Source: an uncultured SAR86 cluster bacterium
GTDB taxonomy: Bacteria > Pseudomonadota > Gammaproteobacteria > Magnimaribacterales > D2472
Direction: 5' to 3'
Assembly: GCA_902632555.1 (NCBI GenBank)
Contig: CACPCZ010000002.1
Location: 1-64,000 of the forward strand
DNA: 64,000 nucleotides
Under the pieces are notes generated by a model. It made no database searches, was not told where the DNA came from, and was given only the letters and a program-made list of their open reading frames with translations. Shown piece by piece: positions 19,260-31,511 of the stretch (within the stretch, counting starts at the first letter, position 1; the number at the start of each line of letters is the position of its first letter). The translations under genes were made by a program, and so were the position numbers.

Positions 19260-20094
19260 ACACCAAATTATCTGCTACATGAACTCCGCACTCTTTGAGC
19301 TTTTTAATTTTTTCTTCAGCAGTTCCCTTCCCACCAGCAATAATTGCTCCAGCATGACCCATCCTTTTTCCTGAGGGAGCTGTTTGACCGGCAATATAAG
19401 AAATAACTGGCTTAGTAACATTATTTTTAATATATTCTGCTGCGGATTCTTCCGCAGTTCCTCCAATCTCACCTACCATAACAATTGCCTTAGTTTGATC
19501 GTCTTCTTGAAAAAGTTTTAACATATCTATAAATGATGATCCTGGAATAGGATCACCTCCAATACCAACGCAACTGCTTTGACCAAGTCCTAAATCAGTT
19601 GTTTGCTTTACTGCTTCATATGTTAATGTTCCGGATCTTGAAATAATACCAATTGAACCCGGCATGTGAATGCTGCCAGGCATGATTCCAAGCTTTGCAT
19701 CTCCAGGAGTAATTACTCCAGGACAATTTGGTCCAATAAGCCTTACACCAAGTTCATCAATTTTTTTCTTAACATAAAGCATATCTAACGTGGGCACACC
19801 TTCAGTAATACAAATTATAAGTTTAATTCCTGCATTAGCTGCTTCAAGAATAGAAGACTTACAAAACTTAGCTGGAACAAAAATAATTGACGCGTTTGGT
19901 TCTACCTTGTTTACTGCTTCTTCTACACTATCAAAAACTGGTCTGTCTAAATGTATTTGACCACCTTTTCCAGGTGTCACTCCTCCAACAATATTGGTGC
20001 CGTATTCAATAGACTGTTGTGAATGGAGAGTTCCTTGGGATCCTGTGAAACCTTGAACGATTAATCTGGTGTCTTTATTTACTAATATACTCAT
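19225..20094 (-). CDS. sucD: Succinyl-CoA ligase alpha subunit
   Basis: Works with SucC to turn succinyl-CoA into succinate with NTP formation. 289 residues. [18 protein letters not shown] at the N-terminus binds CoA; the phosphorylated histidine is in [15 protein letters not shown] (about 247). It is last gene of the sdh-suc block; its start overlaps the sucC stop (4 bases). The final codons overlap the convergent MATE gene. Confidence 0.98.
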   Translation of the reverse strand: MSILVNKDTRLIVQGFTGSQGTLHSQQSIEYGTNIVGGVTPGKGGQIHLDRPVFDSVEEAVNKVEPNASIIFVPAKFCKSSILEAANAGIKLIICITEGVPTLDMLYVKKKIDELGVRLIGPNCPGVITPGDAKLGIMPGSIHMPGSIGIISRSGTLTYEAVKQTTDLGLGQSSCVGIGGDPIPGSSFIDMLKLFQEDDQTKAIVMVGEIGGTAEESAAEYIKNNVTKPVISYIAGQTAPSGKRMGHAGAIIAGGKGTAEEKIKKLKECGVHVADNLVSIGSKVAEVLE

Positions 20095-21251
20095 TGTGAT
20101 AACTCGACAGCTTTTTTTGCAGCTTCAGCTAAATTATTAATACTTTCAACTTTAATATCTGATTCATTCAGAATTTGTGCTCCCTTTTCTGCACTATTTC
20201 CTTCAAGTCTTACTACCACAGGCACGCTTATTCCAACCTCTTTAATTGCTGAAACAACTCCCTCAGCTATAAGGTCACATCTCACAATTCCGCCAAAAAT
20301 ATTTACAAGCACAACGCTAACCTCAGGATCTTTAAGAATGATTTTGAAAGCCTTGGCAACTCTTTCTTGTGTAGCTGTTCCACCGACATCTAAAAAATTT
20401 GCTGGATTGCCGCCGTAAAATTTAATAGTATCCATGGTGCCCATTGCAAGGCCAGCACCATTCACCATACATCCTATGTTTCCGTCAAGAGAAACATAAC
20501 TTAAGTCACTTCTTGCAGCTTCAGCTTCTTGAGGATCTTCCTGAGATTCATCGTACATTTCTGCTAGTTCAGGTTGTCTAAATAATGCATTTGAATCAAT
20601 ATTTATTTTTGCATCTAAACAATGCAGATCATCTTTATCATTTATAACGAGTGGGTTAATTTCTAAAAGACTAAGATCTTTTTCAATAAAAAGTCTCATG
20701 AGATTGTCAACCATTGGAATAAATTGCTTCATTTGATTTTCGTTAAGCTTTAGTACTTTTCCAATATTGATTGCATGATTCTCTACATCTTTGACATCAG
20801 GATCAATTCCTTCATATATAATTTTTTCAGGTGTATTTTTTGCCACATCTTCAATATTAACGCCACCTTCACTAGATCCAATGAAGACAATTTTTTGAGA
20901 ATCTCTATCTATAATTGCACTAAGATATAATTCACTTTTAATCTCAGTGCATGCCTCAATTAAGATTGAACTAACTGGCTGTCCTTTTGAATCAGTCTGA
21001 TATGTTACAAGTCTATTACCAAGCCATTTGTTTGCAAAATCACTTGCGGATTCTGGTAAATCAATTAACTCTACACCTCCAGATTTTCCTCTTCCTCCCG
21101 CATGAACTTGAGCTTTAACAACCCATTTTTGTCCACCTATTCTGTTACATGCATCAACTGCATCTTTAGCATCAAATATAACCTCACCCTTTGAAACTGG
21201 TAAATTATAATCTGCAAACACTTGTTTGCCTTGATACTCATGCAAGTTCAT
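20091..21251 (-). CDS. sucC: Succinyl-CoA ligase beta subunit
   Basis: The nucleotide-binding subunit, an ATP-grasp protein of 386 residues. N-terminus [20 protein letters not shown], the ATP-grasp element [15 protein letters not shown] and the interface motif [15 protein letters not shown] are all standard. Its frame overlaps both lpd (4 bases) and sucD, so the three are translationally coupled. Confidence 0.98.
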   Translation of the reverse strand: MNLHEYQGKQVFADYNLPVSKGEVIFDAKDAVDACNRIGGQKWVVKAQVHAGGRGKSGGVELIDLPESASDFANKWLGNRLVTYQTDSKGQPVSSILIEACTEIKSELYLSAIIDRDSQKIVFIGSSEGGVNIEDVAKNTPEKIIYEGIDPDVKDVENHAINIGKVLKLNENQMKQFIPMVDNLMRLFIEKDLSLLEINPLVINDKDDLHCLDAKINIDSNALFRQPELAEMYDESQEDPQEAEAARSDLSYVSLDGNIGCMVNGAGLAMGTMDTIKFYGGNPANFLDVGGTATQERVAKAFKIILKDPEVSVVLVNIFGGIVRCDLIAEGVVSAIKEVGISVPVVVRLEGNSAEKGAQILNESDIKVESINNLAEAAKKAVELSQ

Positions 21252-22666
21252 CTTGATTTATTTCCGATATGAATAGCCTGATTATTTGAAGCTAGAGCTG
21301 CTTCATGAAAAGCTTCAGAAACAGTGGGATGACTAAACATGGTCAACGCAATGTCCTCAGCACTTGCACTAAACTCCATAGATATTAATGCTTGTTGAAC
21401 GATTTCAGCTGCTGCAGGCCCAAAAACATGAACACCCAAAATAGTATCTGTTTTAGTATCCGACAATACTTTTACAAAACCTACTGATTGATCAACAGCT
21501 AAAGCTCGACCACTAGCAGCAAAAGGAAATTTTCCAACCTTGTATTCAATCTTTTCACTTTTGAGCTCAGTTTCATTTTTTCCAACCCAAGCAATTTCTG
21601 GATGAGAATATATGACAGATGGAACAAGGTCATAATTAACTTCTGCGTGTTTCTCAGCGATTCTCTCAGCAACCATAATGCCCTCTTCACTTCCTTTATG
21701 AGCAAGCATTGGTCCTCTAACAACATCTCCTATTGCCCAAATGCTATCGACAGACGTTTGACAAAATTTATCAACCTCAATAAACCCATTATTAAGTTTT
21801 ATATCCAATTTTTCTGATAAAACATTTGAAGAATTAGGTTTTCGGCCAACAGCTACAATAAGCTTATCGAACTCTGCTTTAACGTCATTTCCACTATCAT
21901 TGTATGAAACTTTTACAGAATTTTTTAATTCTTTAGCGGCAGTTAGCTTTGAATTCAACTTAATATCAAGTCCTTGTTTTTTAAATTCTTTCATTGAATC
22001 TTTGGCAATATCTGGATCAGCCATTGGCAAAAAAGTGTCCATTGCTTCTATTACAGTAACCTTTGAACCAAGTCTCGACCAAACACTTCCAAGCTCTAAT
22101 CCAATTATTCCTGCTCCAACAATTCCTAGTGATTTTGGAACTTTTTCAAATGACAAAGCGCCTGTGCTATCAACAATATTTTCACCAAATTTGGCTGCTG
22201 GAATTTCAATTGGAGATGAGCCACTAGCTATTATTATATTTTTTGCATCAATAACTTCTACAGCTCCGTCACTTTTAACAACCTCTACCTGACTTTTGCT
22301 TAAAACTTTTCCCCTACCAGAAATTGATTCAACTTTGTTAGCAGAAAATAGTCCTGTTATTCCACCAGTCAATTTAGTAACAATCTCATCTTTTCTCTTC
22401 ATCATTGCACTCAAATTAAGTTTCATATCTTTAATATCAATACCATGTTCAGCCAGATTTTTATTTGCTTCATAGAATCTGTGCGATGAATCAAGCAATG
22501 CTTTAGATGGAATACAACCTACATTTAGACAGGTACCGCCTAGATTTAATTTTCCATCTTCATTTATCGATTCTTCAACACATATTGTCTTTAAGCCTAA
22601 TTGAGAAGCTCTTATTGCAGCAACATATCCTGCTGGACCGCTTCCAATTACTACAACGTCATACAT
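21248..22666 (-). CDS. lpdA: Dihydrolipoamide dehydrogenase (E3)
   Basis: Reoxidises the lipoyl groups of 2-oxoglutarate dehydrogenase with NAD+. 472 residues with FAD motif [10 protein letters not shown], redox disulfide [16 protein letters not shown]-binding [13 protein letters not shown] and the C-terminal His-Glu pair in [13 protein letters not shown]. It lies between sucB and sucC, as in Pseudomonas, where the E3 of this complex is encoded in the suc operon rather than with pyruvate dehydrogenase. Confidence 0.97.
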   Translation of the reverse strand: MYDVVVIGSGPAGYVAAIRASQLGLKTICVEESINEDGKLNLGGTCLNVGCIPSKALLDSSHRFYEANKNLAEHGIDIKDMKLNLSAMMKRKDEIVTKLTGGITGLFSANKVESISGRGKVLSKSQVEVVKSDGAVEVIDAKNIIIASGSSPIEIPAAKFGENIVDSTGALSFEKVPKSLGIVGAGIIGLELGSVWSRLGSKVTVIEAMDTFLPMADPDIAKDSMKEFKKQGLDIKLNSKLTAAKELKNSVKVSYNDSGNDVKAEFDKLIVAVGRKPNSSNVLSEKLDIKLNNGFIEVDKFCQTSVDSIWAIGDVVRGPMLAHKGSEEGIMVAERIAEKHAEVNYDLVPSVIYSHPEIAWVGKNETELKSEKIEYKVGKFPFAASGRALAVDQSVGFVKVLSDTKTDTILGVHVFGPAAAEIVQQALISMEFSASAEDIALTMFSHPTVSEAFHEAALASNNQAIHIGNKSR

Positions 22667-22680
22667 ATCTATTCCTAAGT

Positions 22681-23898
22681 TTATAAGTTTAATAATAGTC
22701 TTTCAGGAGACTCTAGTTGTTCTTTAATTGAAACAAGAAAAGTGACTGCTTCTTTTCCATCTAATAATCTATGATCATAGCTCATTGCTAAATACATCAT
22801 TGGTCGGATCACAACCTCTCCATTAATTGCAACTGGTCTTTCCTGTATTGAATGCATACCTAAAATTGCTGTTTGAGGAGCATTTAAAATAGGTGTTGAT
22901 AACAGAGAACCAAAAACACCGCCATTTGAAATTGTAAAAGTTCCTCCTTGCATTTCATCAATAGAAAGTTTTCCGTTACGAGCCTTTTCTGAATATTCAA
23001 GAATTGACTTTTCTATTTCTGGCAAAGATTTTGTATCAGCATCTTTTATAATTGGTACAACTAGTCCCCTGTCAGTTGAAACAGCTACTCCAATATCCTG
23101 AAAACCATGATAAACAATATCACTGCCATCAATTGAAGCATTAACTACAGGAAACTTTTTTAAGGCTTGAACGGCAGCTATGACAAAAAATCCCATAAAG
23201 CCTAATTTCACTTCATGCTCTTTCTCAAACTCTGCTCCATATTTGGCTCTTAACTCTTTAATTGGTTGCATATCAACTTCATTAAAAGTTGTAAGCATTG
23301 CTGTTTCTTGCTTTACAGAAACAAGTCTTTTTGCAATTGTTGACCTTAGCCTAGACATAGGCACTCTTTTTTCTGGTCTGTCCTCTCTAAATTCGCTAAC
23401 GGGCATTATTTCATTTGAATCATCAACATCTTCTGTTTTAGATGACATATGATTTATTAGATCTGCCTTAGTTAATCTATTATCTTTTCCAGATGCTTCC
23501 ACTTTTGAGGGATCAAGATTCTGTTCGGATAATATTTTTTTTACCGCTGGCCCGTTCTTATTTTTTTTAGGTTTTGAAATTTTAGGTGTCTCAGTTATTT
23601 CATCTTTATTATCATTTTCTTTGTTTTCATCAATTGGGCTAGAGGAAATGGCAGCGGTGTTTCCTTCTTCAAATTCACCAATAATCTCAGCACTGACAAC
23701 AGTTTCTCCTTCGGATTTAATTATTTTTGTAATAACACCATCAGATTGAGCTAAAACTTCAAGTACAACTTTATCAGTTTCAATTTCAGCTATAACATCA
23801 TCTTGTGCAACAGACTCACCTTCCTTTTTGAGCCAGTTCGCAATAGTACCATCTGCTACAGACTCTGGGAAAGTTGGTGATTTTATTTCAACACTCAT
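22681..23898 (-). CDS. sucB: Dihydrolipoyl succinyltransferase (E2 of OGDH)
   Basis: Core of the 2-oxoglutarate dehydrogenase complex. 405 residues: one lipoyl domain (about 1-78, lipoyl Lys in [11 protein letters not shown]), an acidic/Lys linker, the peripheral subunit-binding domain (about 115-150, [19 protein letters not shown]), and the catalytic domain ending in [16 protein letters not shown] with the active His and Asp. It overlaps sucA by 4 bases. Confidence 0.98.
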   Translation of the reverse strand: MSVEIKSPTFPESVADGTIANWLKKEGESVAQDDVIAEIETDKVVLEVLAQSDGVITKIIKSEGETVVSAEIIGEFEEGNTAAISSSPIDENKENDNKDEITETPKISKPKKNKNGPAVKKILSEQNLDPSKVEASGKDNRLTKADLINHMSSKTEDVDDSNEIMPVSEFREDRPEKRVPMSRLRSTIAKRLVSVKQETAMLTTFNEVDMQPIKELRAKYGAEFEKEHEVKLGFMGFFVIAAVQALKKFPVVNASIDGSDIVYHGFQDIGVAVSTDRGLVVPIIKDADTKSLPEIEKSILEYSEKARNGKLSIDEMQGGTFTISNGGVFGSLLSTPILNAPQTAILGMHSIQERPVAINGEVVIRPMMYLAMSYDHRLLDGKEAVTFLVSIKEQLESPERLLLNL

Positions 23899-26699
23899 TT
23901 AAATAATGCCTCTATAACAAGTTCCGCTTGTTGCTTAAGATGCAACTTCATTAATCCTACTGCAGGTGCTGCAGCGGCAGGTCTACTTACTAAAGTTACT
24001 TCTTTTTTTTCATCAAATCTGTCTAATACCCTTTGAATTCTATGTCTATGACTAAACCATGCACCCTGATTCATTGGCTCTTCTTGACACCATACAAACT
24101 CTTGTACATTTTCATACTTTGTGAGGATTTCTTCAAGATCATCGTATGGAAATGGATATAATTGTTCTATTCTTATTAAGGCTACATTTTGTAAATTTTC
24201 TTCTTTTCTTTTGTTATCAAGATCATAAAAAACTTTTCCAGAACACATAATAACTCTTTCAACATTCTTTTTATCAACTCCATCATCTATTACACATGAG
24301 AAATGTCCATTATATATTTCTTCAATAGAAGAAACTGCATTAGGATTTCTTAGTAAGCTTTTAGGTGATATAACTACTAAAGGTGTTCGCATTTTTCTAA
24401 TTGCTTGACGTCTTAGAAGATGAAATATTTGTGACGGGGTGCTTGGAACACAAACTTGTATATTTTCAGATGCACATAATTGCAGGAATCTTTCAATTCT
24501 TGCACTGCTATGCTCAGGTCCTTGCCCTTCATAACCATGAGGTAATAACATTACAAGACCAGATAGTCTTTCCCATTTGTGTTGAGCAGAAACAATGAAT
24601 TGATCAATAACTACTTGTGCACCATTTGCAAAATCTCCAAATTGTGCTTCCCAGATTGTAAGACCTGATGGCCAGGTTGCAGAGTAACCGTACTCAAAAG
24701 CTAAAACAGCCTCCTCTGATAATAAAGAATCATAAATATCAAATTTTGTATGGTTCTGCTCTGCTATGCGTGCTAAAGGTATGTAGCCATTGCCAGATGA
24801 AGAGTCAAACACACAAGCATGTCTATGAGAAAAAGTACCTCTTCTTACATCTTGTCCAGTTATCCTTATAGGATAGCCTTCGCTCAGTAATGTGGCATAT
24901 GCCATGCTTTCGGCGTATCCCCAATTTGTAGCTATTTTGGAGTTTGTCATTGCTATTCTGTCTTTAAAAATCTTTGCTGCTTGAGATCCTAAATTGAATG
25001 TTTCAGGCACTTCACAGATTGCTTTACCTAATTCTTTAAACTTTTTCTTGTTAAAAGTAGTATCAACTTTTGGCCACCACTTAACATCCATATGTGGTTG
25101 CCAATCAAACCATAGAGAGTCATTTGGTTTTTCTGCGAGATTTTTAGCAACTGATTTGCCTCCCTCTAATGACTTTCTATAGTTAGTTTTTATTTTTTTA
25201 GCTTTTTCCTCATTGAGAATTCCTTTATTTATAAGTATTTCTTCGTATTGACTTAAAACAGAAGGATGTTTTGAAATTTTTTCATACATTTTTGGCTGAG
25301 TTGCTGATGGATCATCAGCCTCGTTATGCCCTCTTCTTCTGTAACAAAAAAGATCTATAACAATATCTTTCTTAAATTTATTGCGATATTTACAGGCTAT
25401 TTTTGCTGCATTAACAACCATTTCAGGATCATCTCCATTAACATGTATGACAGGTGCCTGAATAATTTTTGCTACATCTGATGAATAATCTGTTGATCTG
25501 GAGTCATTTTTATTGCTAGTGGTAAATCCAATTTGGTTGTTAACTATAATATGGACCGTTCCTCCAACATTGAAGCCTCTTGTTTGAGACATCTGAAGAG
25601 ATTCCATAACAACACCTTGACCAGAAAAGGACGCATCGCCATGCAAAAGGACTGGGACAACTTTTGATCTATCTAAATCTCCAATTCTATCTTGACGAGC
25701 TCTCACAGACCCAACCACAACAGGATCTACAATTTCTAAGTGAGATGGATTATTAAAAAGTGATACGTGAACTTCGCCGCCAGGTGTATCAAAATTTGAC
25801 GAAAAACCTAAATGATATTTAACATCCCCTGTGCTAGCTCCTTCCAACTCAAAATCTTCATCAAATGCAGAAAATAATTCACTTGGAAGTTTACCTAGAA
25901 CATTTACCAACAAATTCAGCCTACCTCTATGCGCCATACCGAAACAAATTTGTTCAGCTCCCATTGAACCTAAATTTTGTATAACGTTTTCTACAAGCGG
26001 AACAAGAGACTCTGCTCCATCAATCCCAAAACGTTTCATACCGGGATATTTTGCGGATAAGTATTTAGCAAGGCCCTCTGCAGAATTTAGCCTTTCGTAT
26101 ATATTTAATTTTTGTTTATCACCAAATGAATATTCTTGAAGCTTTGATTCAAATTTTCTTTGAAACCATCGCCTTTCATTTGATTCCACAATGTGATTGC
26201 ATTCTATGCCAATATTCCCACAATATATCTCTTGCAGATTTTTAAGAATATCTTTAAGTTTCATTTTTTTTGTATCAGTTAAAAAGGTGCCTGTATAAAA
26301 CTCTTCTTCTAGATCATTTTCGTTTAAGCCGTGAAACTCTATATTTAAATCTTCAATTTTTTTTCTTTCCATAAGTCCAAGAGGATCTAAACTCGCCATT
26401 TGATGTCCTCTATTTCTATAAGACTGAATTAGTCGGATAACTTTTCCTTGTCTTTCGTCCACAGTAATTTTTGATACTGAATTTTTTCGAGAAATATTTT
26501 TAAATTCTTTAATTACATTTTGATGTGAAATCTCACCATTGGAGGTGGGATGATGGGGAAGATTTTCGAAAAATTCTTTCCACTCATCTGATAATTGATC
26601 AGGGTCATTTATGAAAGTTTCGTAAAGAGACTCTAGGTAGGCGGCATGGCCTGCTGAAGTATGTGAGCTCCCCCAAAGCTCTTTCATAGATATGGTCAT
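23895..26699 (-). CDS. sucA: 2-oxoglutarate dehydrogenase E1
   Basis: Thiamine-diphosphate enzyme that decarboxylates 2-oxoglutarate. 934 residues, as in E. coli (933). N-terminal E2-binding helix includes [13 protein letters not shown]; the ThDP region shows [11 protein letters not shown] and [11 protein letters not shown]; later [19 protein letters not shown]. It lies 14 bases after sdhB. ATG at 26699; a second Met at residue 5 is a possible start and no ribosome site decides between them. Confidence 0.98.
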   Translation of the reverse strand: MTISMKELWGSSHTSAGHAAYLESLYETFINDPDQLSDEWKEFFENLPHHPTSNGEISHQNVIKEFKNISRKNSVSKITVDERQGKVIRLIQSYRNRGHQMASLDPLGLMERKKIEDLNIEFHGLNENDLEEEFYTGTFLTDTKKMKLKDILKNLQEIYCGNIGIECNHIVESNERRWFQRKFESKLQEYSFGDKQKLNIYERLNSAEGLAKYLSAKYPGMKRFGIDGAESLVPLVENVIQNLGSMGAEQICFGMAHRGRLNLLVNVLGKLPSELFSAFDEDFELEGASTGDVKYHLGFSSNFDTPGGEVHVSLFNNPSHLEIVDPVVVGSVRARQDRIGDLDRSKVVPVLLHGDASFSGQGVVMESLQMSQTRGFNVGGTVHIIVNNQIGFTTSNKNDSRSTDYSSDVAKIIQAPVIHVNGDDPEMVVNAAKIACKYRNKFKKDIVIDLFCYRRRGHNEADDPSATQPKMYEKISKHPSVLSQYEEILINKGILNEEKAKKIKTNYRKSLEGGKSVAKNLAEKPNDSLWFDWQPHMDVKWWPKVDTTFNKKKFKELGKAICEVPETFNLGSQAAKIFKDRIAMTNSKIATNWGYAESMAYATLLSEGYPIRITGQDVRRGTFSHRHACVFDSSSGNGYIPLARIAEQNHTKFDIYDSLLSEEAVLAFEYGYSATWPSGLTIWEAQFGDFANGAQVVIDQFIVSAQHKWERLSGLVMLLPHGYEGQGPEHSSARIERFLQLCASENIQVCVPSTPSQIFHLLRRQAIRKMRTPLVVISPKSLLRNPNAVSSIEEIYNGHFSCVIDDGVDKKNVERVIMCSGKVFYDLDNKRKEENLQNVALIRIEQLYPFPYDDLEEILTKYENVQEFVWCQEEPMNQGAWFSHRHRIQRVLDRFDEKKEVTLVSRPAAAAPAVGLMKLHLKQQAELVIEALFK

Positions 26700-26713
26700 T
26701 TGCTTTTTAAAAT

Positions 26714-27454
26714 TTAAATTCTATCAGAAGCAATTATATCCTTTTTATTTTTATGTAACATAGATTTTATTTCACCAATTGCCTTATTTGGATTAAGGCC
26801 TTTTGGACATACATTTACACAATTCATAATTCCGTGACACCTATAAACACTAAAAGGATCAGACAAGGCATCTAGCCTTTCCTCAGTTTTTAGATCTCTT
26901 GAATCCGCAAGAAATCTATAAGCCTGAAGGAGAGCAGCTGGACCAACAAATTTATCAGGATTCCACCAAAAGGAAGGACAGCTTGTGGAGCAACATGCAC
27001 ACAAAATACATTCATATAAACCATCTAGCTTATCTCTTTCCTCAGGAGACTGAAGTCGCTCCTGTTCTGGTGCAGTTGTTTCATTTTGTAAGAAAGGTTT
27101 AATTTTTTCATATTGTGCATAAAATTCGGTCATATCAACAACCAAATCCCTTATTACAGGTAATCCAGGCAAAGGTCTTAACTCAATCTTGTTTCTTTTA
27201 ATAACTGATGAAATAGGTGTAATACATGCAAGTCCATTCTTGCCATTAATATTCATTCCATCTGATCCACAAACGCCTTCTCTGCATGATCTTCTGTAAG
27301 AAACAGATTGATCTTGTTCTTTAAGTAAATGCAACAAGTCGAGAACCATGATATCTCTTTCAGGTTTATCGATAGTGTATTTCTTCATGTAGGGGAATTT
27401 ATCTTCCTCTGGATTATATCGATAAAGGCTAACCTGCAGCTTTTTGCCAAACAT
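26714..27454 (-). CDS. sdhB: Succinate dehydrogenase iron-sulfur subunit
   Basis: Carries electrons from FAD to quinone through [2Fe-2S], [4Fe-4S] and [3Fe-4S] centres. 246 residues. The ligands are visible: SCREGVCGSDGMNING (2Fe-2S), CILCACCSTSCPSF (4Fe-4S), and CHGIMNCVNVCPKGLNP (3Fe-4S region). Its ATG abuts the sdhA stop at 27454. Slightly longer than E. coli SdhB (238), with a longer middle segment rich in Gln and Glu. Confidence 0.98.
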   Translation of the reverse strand: MFGKKLQVSLYRYNPEEDKFPYMKKYTIDKPERDIMVLDLLHLLKEQDQSVSYRRSCREGVCGSDGMNINGKNGLACITPISSVIKRNKIELRPLPGLPVIRDLVVDMTEFYAQYEKIKPFLQNETTAPEQERLQSPEERDKLDGLYECILCACCSTSCPSFWWNPDKFVGPAALLQAYRFLADSRDLKTEERLDALSDPFSVYRCHGIMNCVNVCPKGLNPNKAIGEIKSMLHKNKKDIIASDRI

Positions 27455-29238
27455 TAATACGTCCTCACTTTTGGTGGAAAAGCTTCAACCTTGGATGGTT
27501 CAAAATTAACACCTCTTTTAGAAACTTCTTTAGTTTGAGGATCAAATATTGTATGACATAACCAATTTTCATCATCTCTATCAGGAAAATCATCGCGCGC
27601 ATGAGCTCCTCGACTCTCATTTCTCTGATATGCAGATACAGCAGTGGCTTCTGCTACTTCAAACAAATTTTGTAATTCAATAGCTTCTACTCTACTGGTA
27701 TTAAAAGCGTCGCTTTTGTCCTTAAGGTGAAGATTATCAACTTTTTCTTTTATCTCGTTCAATTGATCGAGGCCTTTCTTCATAAATTCGCCTCGTCTAA
27801 AAACTCCAAAATAATTCTGCATACATTCTTGTAGTTCTCTTTTAACCTCAGCTGGATCAAAGCCATCAGTAGAGTCATTAAGAGCATTTAATCTTTCAAG
27901 TGATTTTTTAATATCGCTTCTGGTTGCGGAATCAACTCCTCCGCCAGATTTAAGTTCTTTTTGTATATGCATGCCAGTTGCCCTTCCAAAAACAACTAAG
28001 TCTAATAGAGAGTTTCCACCTAATCTATTGGCGCCATGAACCGAAACACATGCAGCCTCACCAGCTGAAAAAAGCCCAGGAATTAATTGATCCTGGCCAT
28101 TTTGTCTTGTGAAAGCTTGTCCGTTTACATTTGTAGGTGTTCCTCCCATCATGTAGTGACATGTTGGAACAACTGGTATTGGCTCATATACAGGATCAAC
28201 GTGAGCAAATGTTCTTGAGAGTTCACATATTCCAGGTAATTTAGAATTTAAAACATCTGCACCAAGATGATCGAGCTTAAGAAAGATATGATCATTTTTT
28301 TCACCACAACCTCTTCCTTCAAGGATTTCAAGAACCATTGATCTCGCAACCACATCTCTTCCAGCAAGATCTTTAACATTAGGTGCATACCTTTCCATAA
28401 ATCTTTCGCCGTCTTTATTAATAAGATATCCACCTTCTCCTCTACATCCTTCCGTAACAAGAGATCCTGCACCATAAATACCAGTAGGATGAAACTGCCA
28501 CATTTCCATATCTTGTGCGGGAAATCCTGCTCTAAGAGCCATTGCTAAACCATCTCCTGTGTTTATCAAAGCATTAGTAGTTGAAGCATAAATTCTCCCT
28601 GCGCCACCAGTAGCAAGAACTGTTGCTTGAGCCTTTAAATATGCCACTTCACCATTCTCAATGGAAAATGCAATTACCCCTGTAACCTCATCTTTGGAAT
28701 TTTTAACTAAATCAACAGCAAACCACTCGTTAAGAAATTTTGTACCTTCTTTTACATTATTTTGATATAAAGTGTGCAGAAGCGCATGACCAGTCCTGTC
28801 AGCAGCTGCACATGTTCTTGCTGCTTGTCCACCTTTGCCAAAATCTTTTGATTGACCACCAAATGGCCTTTGGTATATTCGGCCATTTTCAAACCTAGAA
28901 AATGGCAGACCCATATGCTCAAGCTCAAATACAGCTTTTGGGCCTTCAGAGCAAAGATATTCGATAGCATCTTGATCACCGATAAAATCTGCACCTTTAA
29001 CAGTATCGTACATATGCCATCTCCAATCATCATTTGGGTCAGCACTTGCAATAGCACATGTTATGCCACCCTGTGCAGATACGGTATGCGATCTTGTAGG
29101 AAATACTTTTGAGACCACTGCAGTCTTAAGACCAGATTTGGCAAGTTCTAGAGAAGCTCTCATTCCAGAACCACCCCCGCCAACAATCAATGAATCAAAT
29201 TCAATTGTCTTAATATTATCAGTAAAAATATTATTCAT
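27454..29238 (-). CDS. sdhA: Succinate dehydrogenase flavoprotein subunit
   Basis: Oxidises succinate to fumarate, with covalently bound FAD. 594 residues. FAD-binding [13 protein letters not shown] at the N-terminus, the flavinylated His in [13 protein letters not shown], the substrate motif [10 protein letters not shown], the catalytic Arg region, and [19 protein letters not shown]. It lies between sdhD and sdhB in the usual order CDAB. Confidence 0.98.
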   Translation of the reverse strand: MNNIFTDNIKTIEFDSLIVGGGGSGMRASLELAKSGLKTAVVSKVFPTRSHTVSAQGGITCAIASADPNDDWRWHMYDTVKGADFIGDQDAIEYLCSEGPKAVFELEHMGLPFSRFENGRIYQRPFGGQSKDFGKGGQAARTCAAADRTGHALLHTLYQNNVKEGTKFLNEWFAVDLVKNSKDEVTGVIAFSIENGEVAYLKAQATVLATGGAGRIYASTTNALINTGDGLAMALRAGFPAQDMEMWQFHPTGIYGAGSLVTEGCRGEGGYLINKDGERFMERYAPNVKDLAGRDVVARSMVLEILEGRGCGEKNDHIFLKLDHLGADVLNSKLPGICELSRTFAHVDPVYEPIPVVPTCHYMMGGTPTNVNGQAFTRQNGQDQLIPGLFSAGEAACVSVHGANRLGGNSLLDLVVFGRATGMHIQKELKSGGGVDSATRSDIKKSLERLNALNDSTDGFDPAEVKRELQECMQNYFGVFRRGEFMKKGLDQLNEIKEKVDNLHLKDKSDAFNTSRVEAIELQNLFEVAEATAVSAYQRNESRGAHARDDFPDRDDENWLCHTIFDPQTKEVSKRGVNFEPSKVEAFPPKVRTY

Positions 29239-29273
29239 TATTAATACAGTTTATAATTACTTATAATTTTCAT

Positions 29274-29636
29274 TTATATCCATATTATATATAAAATTAC
29301 AACTAAATACACAATTCCAAGCATCACAAATGCAAAAAGATACATTTTTCTCATCAAATTAGCTATTTTTGATAAGGATTTATTCAAAAATCCAAGAGTT
29401 CTCTCTGTTAAGTAATCTGTTCCTACTGTCCACAACCCTATGTATGCATGCAGAAGCATAAAAATACATGCTATTGAAGTGAAAAACCTTGTTTGAAATG
29501 ATAAGAAAAACTTTGTCCAATCAAAAAAACTTATTGGTCCTTGAGTGGTAATAATAAAACTGGAAACATATACTAAATAAACCAGTATGACCAACGAACT
29601 ATATCGTTGGAGGTTCCAAATCATAGATCCTTTCAT
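29274..29636 (-). CDS. sdhD: Succinate dehydrogenase membrane anchor subunit SdhD
   Basis: Membrane anchor that binds heme b and quinone with SdhC. About 120 residues with three helices. The heme histidine is in FMLLHAYIGLWTVGTDYL, followed by the conserved Asp-Tyr. I start it at the ATG at 29636, which overlaps the sdhC stop as ATGA, rather than at the ORF-track start 29678, which would run 45 bases into sdhC. Sequence divergence is normal for this subunit. Confidence 0.92.
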   Translation of the reverse strand: MKGSMIWNLQRYSSLVILVYLVYVSSFIITTQGPISFFDWTKFFLSFQTRFFTSIACIFMLLHAYIGLWTVGTDYLTERTLGFLNKSLSKIANLMRKMYLFAFVMLGIVYLVVILYIIWI

Positions 29637-30016
29637 AAATATATATAAAGCAATATTAATATTGATGTTACGAACCAAAAAACAACGACAAAAATAGCTG
29701 AGTTATTTGAACCATGCAGAGATTCTCCAATATGGAAGAAATCCATTATTAGATGCCTTACGCCAGTCAAAATATGATACCAAAGAATTAAAAGGCTCAA
29801 ATATATAATAAATGAAAAAATGGAGAGCGATTCTAGGCTTGTTGTTAGCTCTTCAAAATTAGATTTAGATGAGGTAGAAAAATAAATTAAGTACAACATA
29901 ACTGGCAAGGTTATGAAAAAAACATACATGCCTGACAGTCTATGAGTTATTGAAGAAAAAGCGGACATAGGTAATCTAATCTTAGTTAGATCTAGATATA
30001 CTGGCCTTTCTTCCAT
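29633..30016 (-). CDS. sdhC: Succinate dehydrogenase cytochrome b556 subunit SdhC
   Basis: First gene of the sdh-suc block. 127 residues with three membrane helices. The quinone-site motif SSITHRLSGMYVF (about 21-33) and the heme His in HILTGVRHLIMD (about 81-92) identify it. The N-terminus RPVYLDLTKIRLP is the standard SdhC start. A strong -10 element lies upstream. gltA, which precedes sdhC in E. coli, is absent; der lies upstream instead. Confidence 0.96.
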   Translation of the reverse strand: MEERPVYLDLTKIRLPMSAFSSITHRLSGMYVFFITLPVMLYLIYFSTSSKSNFEELTTSLESLSIFSFIIYLSLLILWYHILTGVRHLIMDFFHIGESLHGSNNSAIFVVVFWFVTSILILLYIYL

Positions 30017-30063
30017 TGTGTGCTGTGGTTATAAATATCAGTAATTTATTGTTATAAGTTTAG

Positions 30064-30089
30064 ATTATACAGCACATTTCTTTAAGAAA
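30064..30089 (-). promoter_or_regulatory. Promoter before sdhC with an overlapping short palindrome
   Basis: On the minus strand a perfect TATAAT (30069-30064) lies 48 bases before the sdhC ATG. No good -35 hexamer is seen at 16-18 bases. In its place lies TTTCTT-A-AAGAAA (30089-30077), a perfect 6-bp inverted repeat, which could bind a regulator. The -10 is well supported; the operator is a guess. Confidence 0.5.
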
Positions 30090-30123
30090 CCTCCTATAAG
30101 AACTAATTCTAAAAACCTTAATA

Positions 30124-31497
30124 TTAATTTTTGTGCTTAATTATTCTTTGTCTTTTTTTTGTTTGCCTTGAACTGAGTTTGTTCTTTTTACCTTCAAAGG
30201 GGTTTGAAGATTTCCTAAAAATTAAATTTAATTGAATACTTTCAAGTTTAAGCTGTTTTCTAAAAGAGTTTTCAAGATACTTTTTATAATTTCTCGGGAT
30301 TTTTTTGTCTTGATTCGAGCTAATCATAAATGTTGTAGGATAAATACCACCAAAGTTAATATATTTTAGTTTTAGCTGTCTTCCATTTATCGAAGGTGGA
30401 GAACTTTGTTTGACAAATTTTTCTAAAAGTTTATTTAACATAGAAGTAGAAAAATTCTCTTGTGATTTTAAGATTAATTTATCTGTTAATTTGAAAACTT
30501 TGTTAAAGCCCTTTTTATTTTTTGCAGAAATTTCAACTTTTAATATATTTTGCATAAAATCAGATTGCATTTTTTTGCTTTCGTATAGATCTGAAATTTG
30601 TTTTTTTGACAAGAGATCTATCTTATTAAATACAAATAAAACTGGCTTGCCTGAGCTTATTATCATATTAATAATTTTTAGATCTTGATCGACCACATTC
30701 TCTTGGGCATCACATAAAAAAACTACTATGTCTGATTGTTCAATTGCATGCATCGCCCTTACGTAGGAAAAATATTCAACTTTATGATGATATTTATAAC
30801 CTTTTCTGATCCCTGCTGTATCTATAAAAATAAATTTTTCTTTGTTAATTTCAAATGGAATACTAATTGAATCAATAGTTGTTCCAGCAATCTCACTTAC
30901 AACTAGACGATCTTCGTTAATTAAATTGTTTATAAATGTTGATTTACCTGCATTTGGTCTTCCTAATACAGCAATTTTCTTACCATCTATTTGACGATTT
31001 TGTATATTAGGAATCTTTTTCTCAAGGCTGGATTTTAATTCTGATATATTTAATGAGTGCTCTGCACTTATTTCAAAGAAATCATTAATACCCTCTTTGA
31101 ACATATCATCTTTTACGCTGCTATCAGTTTTTTTATCAATTTTATTAATGACAACAATAAATTCTTTATTCAATCTTCTTAGTTTCTTAAGAATACTAAA
31201 ATCCTCATTTACTAAATTTTCTGAGCCATCTAAGAGAAAAATCACTAAAGATGATTCTTCAACTGCGATCCATGCCTGATTAGATATTGATTCGTTAATT
31301 GAATCTTTTGATTCAGCAATTCCTCCAGTATCAATTAAGAGTGTTCTTTTATCTTTGAGTTCAAAAAAACCATAATTTCTATCTTTGGTTAATCCAGAAA
31401 AGTCTGAAACTATTGCATTTCTAGTTTTTGTTAATTTATTAAATAAGGATGATTTTCCAACGTTTGGGCGCCCTATTATTGCAATTGAAGTAAACAT
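30124..31497 (-). CDS. der: Ribosome-assembly GTPase Der (EngA)
   Basis: A tandem-GTPase needed for 50S maturation. 457 residues. First G domain: P-loop GRPNVGKSSLFN and NKID; second: GRPNAGKSTFIN (about 179-190) and NKIDLL; C-terminal KH-like domain from about 350, ending in a Lys/Arg-rich tail (SSRQTKKRQRIIKH). It is the last gene of the long isc-to-bamB run, following bamB by 14 bases as in E. coli. Confidence 0.98.
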   Translation of the reverse strand: MFTSIAIIGRPNVGKSSLFNKLTKTRNAIVSDFSGLTKDRNYGFFELKDKRTLLIDTGGIAESKDSINESISNQAWIAVEESSLVIFLLDGSENLVNEDFSILKKLRRLNKEFIVVINKIDKKTDSSVKDDMFKEGINDFFEISAEHSLNISELKSSLEKKIPNIQNRQIDGKKIAVLGRPNAGKSTFINNLINEDRLVVSEIAGTTIDSISIPFEINKEKFIFIDTAGIRKGYKYHHKVEYFSYVRAMHAIEQSDIVVFLCDAQENVVDQDLKIINMIISSGKPVLFVFNKIDLLSKKQISDLYESKKMQSDFMQNILKVEISAKNKKGFNKVFKLTDKLILKSQENFSTSMLNKLLEKFVKQSSPPSINGRQLKLKYINFGGIYPTTFMISSNQDKKIPRNYKKYLENSFRKQLKLESIQLNLIFRKSSNPFEGKKNKLSSRQTKKRQRIIKHKN

Positions 31498-31511
31498 TTT
31501 TAATTAACATT

